DNA of 20,820 bases, taken from IMG/VR virus record IMGVR_UViG_3300017782_000291, positions 1 to 20,820 of that record, one strand, 5' to 3'. Positions 8,810 through 14,609 of this stretch are shown here, piece after piece. Each line of letters starts with the position of its first letter. Within the stretch, counting starts at the first letter, position 1. Made by a program: the position numbers and the translations under genes. This DNA is from a virus. The notes under the pieces are model-generated. The model did not search any database, was not told the origin of the DNA, and saw only the letters and a list, made by a program, of their open reading frames with translations.

Positions 8810-9074
8810 AAAAACCCGCAAGTCATACGCCTACGGGTCTATGGTTCGCAAACCAATGCAGATGGGTGGCACAGCAATGTCTGCCAATCCTATGATGCCA
8901 CGAACCCAGCAGGGTATGCAGCAAGGTATGAGCATGGGTATGCCGAAGATGGCAGACGGCGGCAAACTGAAAGAGCCTACCAATCCCGGCCTGAAGAAGT
9001 TGCCAAAGCCTGTACGTAACAAGATGGGTTACATGGCCTATGGCGGCAAGATGAAGCCTAAACGTAACGGGTAG
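8793..9074 (+). CDS. Met/Gly/Lys-rich small protein with GGK repeats
   Basis: A 93-aa strongly basic protein. The N-terminus is Lys/Arg-rich (KNKKTRK), the middle is Met/Gln/Gly-rich (GMQQGMSMGMPKM), and two similar units, MADGGKLKEP and MAYGGKMKPK, appear in the second half. No hydrophobic span or enzyme motif is present, so it is probably largely disordered. Similar short Met/Gly/Lys proteins next to virion genes are common in marine phages, from memory, with no established role; nucleic-acid or capsid-interior binding is possible. It starts inside the end of the giant gene (17-base overlap; AGGAAG site at 8781-8786; ATG at 8793, alternative ATG at 8796). Its 3' end overlaps the converging minus-strand gene by 17 bases. 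Confidence 0.75.
   Translation: MMNKNKKTRKSYAYGSMVRKPMQMGGTAMSANPMMPRTQQGMQQGMSMGMPKMADGGKLKEPTNPGLKKLPKPVRNKMGYMAYGGKMKPKRNG
8808..8838 (-). terminator. weak candidate terminator for the leftward operon
   Basis: Read on the minus strand there is a 5-bp stem (ACCCG paired with CGGGT; plus-strand arms 8814-8818 and 8834-8838) with a 15-base loop, followed directly by seven T residues (A7 at 8808-8814 on the plus strand). It lies in the opening codons of the 93-aa plus-strand gene, about 220 bases past the last leftward stop. The T-tract is good but the stem is short and the loop long, so this is only a candidate. Confidence 0.3.
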
Positions 9075-9279
9075 AGTTCGCCATTACCTCATCGCCTGTC
9101 TCTCGTAGATAGCGAACGAGGCTAGCAACCTTGAACGTCCCCTCATATTCGGGGAAGCCCTGTTCCATAGTCTTAACAAACTCTTCTGGGTCTACCGCTT
9201 GATAGTCCAGTTCTATGTGACCGTTTGTGTTCATCATACACGTTAGAGTAAACAATTCAGCTTTAGCTTTCTTTGCCAT
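9058..9279 (-). CDS. small protein of unknown function, last gene of the leftward operon
   Basis: A 73-aa protein starting MAKKAKAELF. It has a possible beta-hairpin segment (ELFTLTCMMN, then GHIELDYQAV) and an amphipathic helix (PEEFVKTMEQGF), ending in VASLVRYLRE. There is no known motif. I chose the ATG at 9279 rather than the longer reading from 9348 because an AAGG element lies about 11 bases upstream and the shorter form overlaps the previous gene by only 17 bases. It is the final gene of the replication operon, and its stop converges with and overlaps the end of the plus-strand 93-aa gene (9058-9074). Function unknown. Confidence 0.65.
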   Translation of the reverse strand: MAKKAKAELFTLTCMMNTNGHIELDYQAVDPEEFVKTMEQGFPEYEGTFKVASLVRYLRETGDEVMANSTRYV

Positions 9280-9682
9280 TTTTATACGCCTTAAATACAT
9301 CCGTTGAAAATAGCTTCTGAAGGCTGAGTAAGTACATACGAGCCGCACCGTTATCCCCCCCGGATACGGTGCGTTTTTCGTCTAGGTTGTTTATTATTCG
9401 TTTGAGAGATGGGACATCAAACACGAGGGTTGCGAAGGTCTCGTCCCCAATGCAGAGGTTGTGAAACCAGTAGTCAGACTCTGTCTTGTTGATACCGCTA
9501 GGCTTACCATAGCACTCATACTCTATGGCGATGTTGCCAGTTCGAACCCACATGTCTCGCTCTGACTTCACCTCAATCTTCTTGTCCTGTAGCATATCAG
9601 CAACACGCTGTTCGCGAACCTTGCCGTATGCTAGGTCTAGGTCAAACTTCTTACGGTCAGCTACCTGTGGTTCAAGACTCAT
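9263..9682 (-). CDS. PD-(D/E)XK nuclease-like small protein
   Basis: A 139-aa protein starting MSLEPQVADRK at the ATG at 9682, supported by an AAGGGGAAG ribosome site just upstream. The core has an acidic helix (residues 12-30) leading to KKIEVKSERD (E37, K39) and then TGNIAIEYE (49-57) and GKPSGI (59-64). An E-x-K motif followed by a strand containing IEYE, then a Lys/Gly-rich turn, matches the layout of PD-(D/E)XK nuclease-fold proteins. The first acidic residue is not certain, so catalytic competence is unproven. It overlaps the preceding micro-gene by 11 bases and the following gene by 17. A plus-strand terminator hairpin is embedded in codons about 102-113. A DNA-processing role is inferred. 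Confidence 0.7.
   Translation of the reverse strand: MSLEPQVADRKKFDLDLAYGKVREQRVADMLQDKKIEVKSERDMWVRTGNIAIEYECYGKPSGINKTESDYWFHNLCIGDETFATLVFDVPSLKRIINNLDEKRTVSGGDNGAARMYLLSLQKLFSTDVFKAYKNGKES
9344..9378 (+). terminator. rho-independent terminator for the plus-strand late transcript
   Basis: The plus strand holds a 12-bp G+C-rich stem with one bulged T (left arm 9344-9356, right arm 9362-9373), a loop of five C residues, and a run of five T residues (9374-9378). It is oriented to stop rightward transcription coming out of the virion cassette, 270 bases past its last stop codon. It sits wholly inside the coding sequence of the minus-strand PD-(D/E)XK-like gene. No T-tract follows it on the minus strand, so it should act in one direction only. 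Confidence 0.8.
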
Positions 9683-9806
9683 TTTTCTTCCCCTTAAATC
9701 TATGCTTGAAGAACACAATAGTATTCAAGCCTGTGTTGATAGTTACCATAGCTAGCAACCACCATTGCCACCAGAGTAGCGTAAACTGTCCTGTGTCGTC
9801 AAGCAT
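9672..9806 (-). CDS. 44-aa Trp-rich membrane micro-protein
   Basis: A short ORF (MLDDTGQFTL...) with an acidic start, a dense hydrophobic, tryptophan-rich span at residues 8-33 containing LWWQWWLLAMVTI, and a basic tail (KHRFKGKKNES). This is the pattern of a single-span membrane peptide with N-out/C-in charge bias. It is supported by overlap chaining: its start lies within the end of the 36-aa gene (8-base overlap) and its stop is 11 bases inside the next gene. Function unknown; a small membrane effector or lysis accessory is possible. Confidence 0.55.
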   Translation of the reverse strand: MLDDTGQFTLLWWQWWLLAMVTINTGLNTIVFFKHRFKGKKNES

Positions 9807-9909
9807 CTTTTTCCGCCTGTTTTAGTCTAAGTTCTACCCACTCTTTATAGCAAGGGTGGTCTTTGGGCGGGTCGTACTGAACCCACCCGTCTCCACGTTT
9901 CCAAATCAT
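9799..9909 (-). CDS. 36-aa micro-protein coupled to RNR
   Basis: A short ORF starting MIWKRGDGWVQYDPP and ending KQAEKDA. It contains PPKDHPCYKEW and a charged helical tail. Its ATG overlaps the RNR stop as ATGA (9906-9909), the same junction used throughout this operon, which is the main reason to accept so short a gene. Without it the RNR stop would be followed by an unusual gap. No family is recognised. Confidence 0.55.
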   Translation of the reverse strand: MIWKRGDGWVQYDPPKDHPCYKEWVELRLKQAEKDA

Positions 9910-11834
9910 GCTGCTGTCAAGTCCACAACTTCACACACACCCGCAGTACAGGCTAGTTCCCGCGAACCACTGGTATTGTCTTCCTTCTCAAATAGAGATA
10001 GCTGATTCCAATCTAGTGTGATATGTCCGTAGGTATCCTGCCAATCGAGGTAATCTTCTCGTTCGATATCCTGATACGGTGCTTGTTGATAGGTGTGGTC
10101 ACTATGCGGCAAGAAAGATACCCCAGAAGCCACATCGAAGTTCTCATACACCCACGCACCTACATCCATCCACTCTTCTTCCTTGACAGAGATAGTGACC
10201 GACGGTTTGTGTTCACACCAATGCAGCGCGTATGTTTTCCACAGTTCTAGCTGTTCGATAGCTGTCATCTGGGTTCGCGTTACGGCGTTGCTGGGAGACT
10301 TCATAGCAAAGCTGAACACAGTAGTCGAGTCCGGCTTCATCACATCTCGTTCGTTTGGTACACCCGCCTCAATCATAAACTGAGTTAGCGGGTCTTTGTT
10401 ATCCCCGCGAACAGTTCTGATATAGTAATCGTTGTGACGTGCATGAATACCGCTAGCGGTGTCGGTTAGCTGTGACACAGTACCCGACGGCTTTACACAG
10501 GTGATTGCAGCGGATACCGGGATTCCAAGCATGTTCGCATACTTGTCGTTGGTATCTACCGCTTCCTGTCTCATCTCCTGCAGCCACCTTTCGCTGTCTA
10601 CGTTTTTGGACAACACCGAGTGGTCCATGATACCAGTTAAGGATACGCCCAACAAACGTTCTTCTTCTGTGTTCTTCTTCCATACGTTCCTCAGATATTT
10701 GAAGTCGGTTAGGGTTGACTGTAATGTGCCAAGTATGGTTGCTAGACGAACCTTACGCTTCAAGCTGTTCAGGTCGTCGCTCTCACGAACCATCACCTCT
10801 GATAGGTTACAGAACTGATACGGACGCAAGATGATTTCAGAACACGGGTTAGTTCCCCACATGTATCCTGTTTCCCGCCGCTCGTTTCGGGCAACCTGTT
10901 TGTCAGCAGCCTCACGATTGAACATGCCCCGCTCACCAGACTTACTCTCATACAAAGAGACCCACTCCCGCATGAACGTACCAATCTCTGGCTTACCCTT
11001 GTAGGCCACAGAGTTGTTAGCCAAGGCACGTTGGCCCTCGTTCTCCCACCACATACCAGACTTAGCATGTGCCATTTGGTCGTCGTTTAAGTTCGACAGA
11101 CTAATCAAAGCTGACCGTCTGACTCCCCCAACAACTACAATCTCACCAATCTTACACATCAGGTCGTGGCACTCGATAGGAAACAGTCTGCGTCCCTGTG
11201 CCTTTTTGAAGGTATCTACTGTAAAGCGAAACAGGTCATCAAGCGGCTGTGGACCAGACGCTCTGCCACCCATAGTCTTGAGGCGTTCCCCTGCCTCGCG
11301 AACTTGTGACATATCCCACATAGGAATCTGTCCAGCATACAACAGCGCAATTAGTTCGCGAAGTGATTTGGCCCAGCCGGGCTTCGAATCGCCCACCTTA
11401 ATTACTGTGTCTGTCTCGTGCATGGCATCGCTAACCACAGGCAGCTTATCTACGTTCTCACGCTCAACTGAGAAACCCACCCCAGTACCACACATAAGAA
11501 TATACATACACTCGTCGAATGACCGTGAGCTATCCACAGGAATGTAGCTACAGTTATAACCTGAGATGTTATCTCGTGCCAAGGCTGGACCAGATGTCAT
11601 CATCGCCCTCATGCTCGGCATAATCTCTAAGTTCAGGATAGCTTCCCGAATATCTTCCACGTCCTTCTTAGGCAGTTCGAAGTTGTTCTTACCGCGAACT
11701 TGATTGACCATAAAGTCAACGTAACGGTCAACCGTCTCGTCCCAATCCTCACGGCGTTGCTCGGAATCCAGCCAACGTGCATAGCGTGACTTGTGTATAA
11801 ATTGTTGATAAGTGGTGGGTAACATATTATTCAT
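9906..11834 (-). CDS. class II (adenosylcobalamin-dependent) ribonucleoside-triphosphate reductase
   Basis: Reduces ribonucleotides to deoxyribonucleotides for phage DNA synthesis using adenosylcobalamin as radical generator. From the ATG at 11834 the protein is 642 aa. C95 (YNCSYIPVD) and C342 (QFCNLSE) match the redox pair; the active-site triplet N329, C331, E333 lies in TNPCSEI; and the C-terminal shuttle pair C629/C634 lies in CTAGVC. The 331-342 spacing of 11 and the CX4C tail match the monomeric Lactobacillus-type RTPR (C408/C419, C731/C736), but this enzyme is about 100 residues shorter, with the loss partly between the first Cys and the active site. The GGRASGPQPL loop and the VKPSGTVSQL segment are also family features. 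The ATG at 11834 overlaps the zinc-ribbon gene by 8 bases. It needs host or environmental B12 and works with or without oxygen. Confidence 0.95.
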   Translation of the reverse strand: MNNMLPTTYQQFIHKSRYARWLDSEQRREDWDETVDRYVDFMVNQVRGKNNFELPKKDVEDIREAILNLEIMPSMRAMMTSGPALARDNISGYNCSYIPVDSSRSFDECMYILMCGTGVGFSVERENVDKLPVVSDAMHETDTVIKVGDSKPGWAKSLRELIALLYAGQIPMWDMSQVREAGERLKTMGGRASGPQPLDDLFRFTVDTFKKAQGRRLFPIECHDLMCKIGEIVVVGGVRRSALISLSNLNDDQMAHAKSGMWWENEGQRALANNSVAYKGKPEIGTFMREWVSLYESKSGERGMFNREAADKQVARNERRETGYMWGTNPCSEIILRPYQFCNLSEVMVRESDDLNSLKRKVRLATILGTLQSTLTDFKYLRNVWKKNTEEERLLGVSLTGIMDHSVLSKNVDSERWLQEMRQEAVDTNDKYANMLGIPVSAAITCVKPSGTVSQLTDTASGIHARHNDYYIRTVRGDNKDPLTQFMIEAGVPNERDVMKPDSTTVFSFAMKSPSNAVTRTQMTAIEQLELWKTYALHWCEHKPSVTISVKEEEWMDVGAWVYENFDVASGVSFLPHSDHTYQQAPYQDIEREDYLDWQDTYGHITLDWNQLSLFEKEDNTSGSRELACTAGVCEVVDLTAA

Positions 11835-11985
11835 CGTCTTCTCTTTCCTTTGGTAGCCAAACATCAACATGGGATTGACAGTTTGGGCAGTGTAGATTTG
11901 TTAACATAGCGATGTTCTCGCTTTCTTCTGACACGTCGTGGTCGCATCCCCAAATTAATTCAGTCTTGCAGTGCCAGCAATTCAT
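11827..11985 (-). CDS. 52-aa zinc-ribbon micro-protein
   Basis: A short ORF starting MNCWHCKTELIWG. Two Cys pairs, C3-x2-C6 and C33-x2-C36 (HCPNCQ), are separated by a 26-residue acidic linker; an extra C14 and His residues lie nearby. This is a treble-clef/zinc-ribbon layout and resembles small zinc-ribbon proteins often seen in tailed phages, from memory. Its start overlaps the DUF3310 stop as ATGA (11982-11985) and its end overlaps the RNR start by 8 bases. Nucleic-acid or protein binding is likely; the partner is unknown. Confidence 0.75.
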   Translation of the reverse strand: MNCWHCKTELIWGCDHDVSEESENIAMLTNLHCPNCQSHVDVWLPKEREDDE

Positions 11986-12266
11986 TGTGTTATCTCCTCA
12001 ATCAGTTCTCTGAGGTAGAACTCTGCTTTCTTGAGGTCTTCGATTCCGTTTTTGTAGCGGTATCTCCAGAGGTACTTGAGGATGTTTCCTTGGAGATAGA
12101 ACTCGTAGCCATCACCCGTCGCTGCGCGGATTGCCTCAAGGCACTCGATACCTGCCTGATTGTAGTGTGGCGGCTTGTTAACCATGTCGACATTTCCGTA
12201 CGCCTCTTTACCTGCTTGCTCGTATTGTTCGTCAAGGTCTTTCATAATATTATAATAACTCGTCAT
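11982..12266 (-). CDS. DUF3310 family protein (T7 gp1.7-related, nucleotide-kinase-annotated)
   Basis: A 94-aa protein. Residues 30-35 are NKPPHY and residues 60-82 contain NILKYLWRYRYKNG followed by DLKKAE, the signature of the DUF3310 family. T7 gp1.7, reported to have dTMP/dGMP kinase activity, carries a related domain, so phage members are often annotated as nucleotide kinase; whether this short form is active is unknown. The N-terminal 28 residues are an acidic extension. The ATG at 12266 follows GGAG by eight to nine bases and overlaps the MazG stop as ATGA. It lies between MazG and RNR in the nucleotide-metabolism block, which supports a role in dNTP supply. Confidence 0.85.
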   Translation of the reverse strand: MTSYYNIMKDLDEQYEQAGKEAYGNVDMVNKPPHYNQAGIECLEAIRAATGDGYEFYLQGNILKYLWRYRYKNGIEDLKKAEFYLRELIEEITQ

Positions 12267-12598
12267 CTGTTATCTCCATCGCCAATAATCTTACCACGGT
12301 TGGCACGGTCCTGCAACTTGTTAAGATTATCTTGGGCTATATCAGACAGGCTAAAGCCAAGGTCTGTAGCAAGGGCAGAGCAATACCAAAGAACATCACC
12401 AATTTCTTTGCTTAGTTCCTGTTTCTTCCAGCCCAACTCTACCGGGTCATAATCGTCCCGTAAAATCTTCTTAACCTTGTTCGCAATCTCACCCGCCTCA
12501 CCTGTTAGACCAAGAGCAGGATATATCAAAGTATGTTCTTCCTTGTAGATAGCGGTCTTAGATGCTCTCTTCTGATAATCTGCCAGTGACATACTCAT
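12263..12598 (-). CDS. mazG: MazG-like NTP pyrophosphohydrolase
   Basis: A 111-aa all-helical protein with the paired metal-binding motif EXXE-27-EXXD: E34-x2-E37 in GLTGEAGEI and E65-x2-D68 in KEIGDVLWY. Family members hydrolyse nucleoside triphosphates to monophosphates and pyrophosphate. In phages they are proposed to adjust (p)ppGpp or nucleotide pools or to clean damaged nucleotides. This is a single-domain form, much shorter than the two-domain E. coli MazG. It is joined by ATGA overlaps on both sides, between a 123-aa unknown and the DUF3310 gene, so its dosage is tied to the replication operon. Confidence 0.9.
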   Translation of the reverse strand: MSMSLADYQKRASKTAIYKEEHTLIYPALGLTGEAGEIANKVKKILRDDYDPVELGWKKQELSKEIGDVLWYCSALATDLGFSLSDIAQDNLNKLQDRANRGKIIGDGDNR

Positions 12599-12966
12599 TG
12601 ATTCTCTCCGAAGTTTACCTTAACTATGTTGTCTTCACGCTCAAGAACTTTGTCAGTTACTTCCTGTAGGTTCTCTGCGTCATCGTCGTTTTCGAACTCA
12701 GCCCTAAAACTTTCGGCTAGGTTTACAAAACTAATACGAGCCATGCCAGCATCCCAAACACGTTCAAAATCGTTCTCAATCATCTCTATCAAGCCACTCA
12801 GTATAACCATACCAGCAGGTACATCTTCTAGGTCTACCGTGTCAGGTTCAGTAGTGTCGTAGGCTGTCATGTTGAAGCCGTCGGCATCTGTGTTGTTAAG
12901 AATTAGGTAGAACCTGTTCTTCAACAGGCTGGCCTTTTCCATTTCACGTTCTAGGTCTTCACTCAT
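12595..12966 (-). CDS. acidic protein of unknown function
   Basis: A 123-aa, strongly acidic protein (MSEDLEREMEKASL...). Residues 18-42 look like beta strands (RFYLILNNTDADGFNM), residues 48-75 contain a conserved-looking helix (AGMVILSGLIEMIENDFERVW), and the tail is Asp/Glu-rich. There is no catalytic signature. Its start overlaps the end of endonuclease I by 8 bases and its stop overlaps MazG as ATGA. A DNA-mimic or a small regulatory protein are possibilities given the charge, but this is speculation. I do not recognise the family. Confidence 0.75.
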   Translation of the reverse strand: MSEDLEREMEKASLLKNRFYLILNNTDADGFNMTAYDTTEPDTVDLEDVPAGMVILSGLIEMIENDFERVWDAGMARISFVNLAESFRAEFENDDDAENLQEVTDKVLEREDNIVKVNFGENQ

Positions 12967-13330
12967 TTTTCAGCCACTCCTCTGGGATTGCTTTCTCTGC
13001 CCACTGGAAACCGTGCTTGGTTGCCCAGATAGCGTAGGTAGTCTTGCTGCCTCGATAAATCTTGTTGTTCGCATTTAAGAAAACAAACCTTATATCTAGG
13101 TCAGGATACTGCTGTTTGATAAGCAACATCTTTACGCGGTCACCTTTATCTAGGTGTCCCTTCGCCTCAATATACAAATCCTTGTGTGGAATATAGAAGT
13201 CAGGTGTGTAGTTACGAGGCTTTGGTATATACGTAAGCTTCTTCGATTCGTATTCGAAAGTCACACCCTTTTCTGCGAGGGATTTGGCTATGTTGATTTC
13301 AAACATAGACCTGTATTTTGTGTTTCTCAT
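12959..13330 (-). CDS. T7-type endonuclease I (Holliday-junction resolvase)
   Basis: Cleaves branched DNA and, in T7, helps break down host DNA and resolve replication intermediates. In the 123-aa reading the T7 catalytic set is complete: E11 (FE), E26 (FEYE), D44 (TPDF), E55 and K57 (IEAKG), matching T7 E20, E35, D55, E65, K67. Later blocks YPDLDIRFVF, IYRGSKTTY and PEEWLK also track T7. Start choice: the ATG at 13330 overlaps the previous stop as ATGA, like most junctions here. An in-frame ATG at 13453 with a GGATGGG site would add 41 basic residues but overlap the upstream gene by 127 bases. I prefer 13330 but cannot exclude the longer form. Confidence 0.9.
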   Translation of the reverse strand: MRNTKYRSMFEINIAKSLAEKGVTFEYESKKLTYIPKPRNYTPDFYIPHKDLYIEAKGHLDKGDRVKMLLIKQQYPDLDIRFVFLNANNKIYRGSKTTYAIWATKHGFQWAEKAIPEEWLKNE

Positions 13331-13722
13331 AATTCTAGCAGGGGATACGATGTCTTGGCTATTGATAGCCGCTTTAAGAGATACTGTTCTACTTTTGGTG
13401 TATGCTTTTCTAGGTAGTTTAGTTCTTCGCTTATTAGCATTGTCGGCAGACATACGGTAACGCCCATCCTCAAGTGATGATTAATTTGTTGACATTGTTC
13501 TTCTATCAGAACGATATCCCTAGCTTCTGTATTTGAAACAAGGTAACCAGTCGAACTGTAGTTGTTACGAAGGGTGAGGGGCAGCGAGTTTTCCAAGCCG
13601 CGAACATGCACGGTTGCTGGGTCGCCGCCCCTCTTCTCGTGTGATTCCACATACACACACCGCAAGGCTGGGTTCATGCTCAGCAGTTTGCGAGGATATG
13701 TTTCTGTGTATATGACAGGCAT
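13327..13722 (-). CDS. conserved-looking phage protein of unknown function
   Basis: A 131-aa protein starting MPVIYTETYPRKLL. The region NYSSTGYLVSN followed by MGVTVCLPTMLISEELNYLE and ending with KVEQYLLKRLS resembles a small uncharacterised family in other phages that carries an N-terminal Thr/Ser-Gly-Tyr segment, a beta strand V-x-[IL]-P-T and a C-terminal tyrosine-containing helix; this is from memory. No catalytic role is known. The ATG at 13722 overlaps the nuclease stop as TGATG; an upstream GTG at 13725 is possible but less likely. The stop overlaps the short endonuclease I start as ATGA. Its place between two nucleases suggests DNA metabolism. Confidence 0.75.
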   Translation of the reverse strand: MPVIYTETYPRKLLSMNPALRCVYVESHEKRGGDPATVHVRGLENSLPLTLRNNYSSTGYLVSNTEARDIVLIEEQCQQINHHLRMGVTVCLPTMLISEELNYLEKHTPKVEQYLLKRLSIAKTSYPLLEL

Positions 13723-14609
13723 CACATTGCTCTTTTGACTATCTTAGTGTACCAAGCCTTCGGTGGAAACTTGGCCTTAGATGTTACCTTATCATGGTAC
13801 TCTGCGTTTTTCCAACACTTTTCTTTGAAAGAGCAGAAAGTACACGTCTTCGGCATTAGTTTGTTGCCTGTGTAAATCTTCTCTCCCTTGACCGTGTAGG
13901 ACTCATCTACAGCCTCGAAGGGTATCTTGAACTTATCGTCCTTGAGAAGGCTCTCTACGCGGCTGTGAGCGTCAGCAATGTACCTTTTACGGTCCTCTTC
14001 TTGGTCGGCAGGTGCTTCAACGAAGTCCCACTCTCCAGAAGATTTGTTGATTGCTATCCAACCACCGAAGGGCTTACCCTGTGACTCAGCATACAGGTAG
14101 CCCTGCATCATGTAGCCAAAGGGGTCATCCTCTTTGATTACCTCGTAGCCGCCCCGTCCTGAGAACTTGTTGTCGAAAGACCAAGGGCTAGTAGACTTGA
14201 TATCCCAAACCTTCTCCTCACCATCGTCTAAGATGATGTCGAGAGTACCTCGTATCTTTTCACCACCAAGTTCTAGTTCGCAGGGTGTTTGGGTATCGAC
14301 TACTTTAACACCAGCAGCTTTCATAGTAAAGACAGCAACGGCCTCAACAAGGTCACCCATCAAGAAGCGCACCATGTCGTTGTAGGCCATCTCTTGCTTG
14401 TTGCCCTGCTTCTCCATCTTCTGCTGACAGAGAGGACGGCCTAGCCCAGACATCCGCATACGGTAACCACCGCGAGGTGACAACTGCTTACGTAAGGAAT
14501 CCTTGCAGTCCTCTCCGAACTGCTCAATCAAGTCTTCCAGACGGGAAGAGTCAATCTCTCCCCGTCCAGCTTTCTTGAGAAAGTCCTGTATTTCTACAAG
14601 GGCTATCAT
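13722..14609 (-). CDS. Cas4/RecB-like PD-(D/E)XK nuclease with probable Fe-S cluster
   Basis: A 295-aa nuclease. The PD-(D/E)XK core is D124 (RGTLDI) and D136-x-K138 (VWDIKST), followed by the MMQGYLYA helix (motif-QxxxY-like, residues 167-174) typical of RecB/Cas4 nucleases. One Cys in the N-terminal part (C61, GRPLCQ) and three at the C-terminus (C256, C259, C265 in CTFCSFKEKCW) match the split four-cysteine 4Fe-4S arrangement of Cas4 and AddB. In the operon it takes the place of T7 gp6 exonuclease, so host DNA degradation, RNA-primer removal or recombination-linked resection is likely (inference). The ATG at 14609 overlaps the previous stop as ATGA. No CRISPR array or other cas gene is in the window. 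Confidence 0.9.
   Translation of the reverse strand: MIALVEIQDFLKKAGRGEIDSSRLEDLIEQFGEDCKDSLRKQLSPRGGYRMRMSGLGRPLCQQKMEKQGNKQEMAYNDMVRFLMGDLVEAVAVFTMKAAGVKVVDTQTPCELELGGEKIRGTLDIILDDGEEKVWDIKSTSPWSFDNKFSGRGGYEVIKEDDPFGYMMQGYLYAESQGKPFGGWIAINKSSGEWDFVEAPADQEEDRKRYIADAHSRVESLLKDDKFKIPFEAVDESYTVKGEKIYTGNKLMPKTCTFCSFKEKCWKNAEYHDKVTSKAKFPPKAWYTKIVKRAM

Noticed and set aside
11376-11402. A GGGC-TTCGAATC-GCCC segment resembling a tRNA T-arm.
   Set aside because: It lies within a conserved part of the RNR gene (VGDSKPGW), and no acceptor, D- or anticodon arm can be drawn around it. I found no tRNA gene in the window.
11014-11547. A 177-codon plus-strand open frame opposite RNR.
   Set aside because: It is antisense to the well-supported RNR core including the region before the active site; composition is shadow-like.
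13722-14609. A CRISPR-Cas locus suggested by the Cas4-like nuclease.
   Set aside because: There is no repeat-spacer array and no other cas gene; the nuclease fits a phage DNA-processing role.
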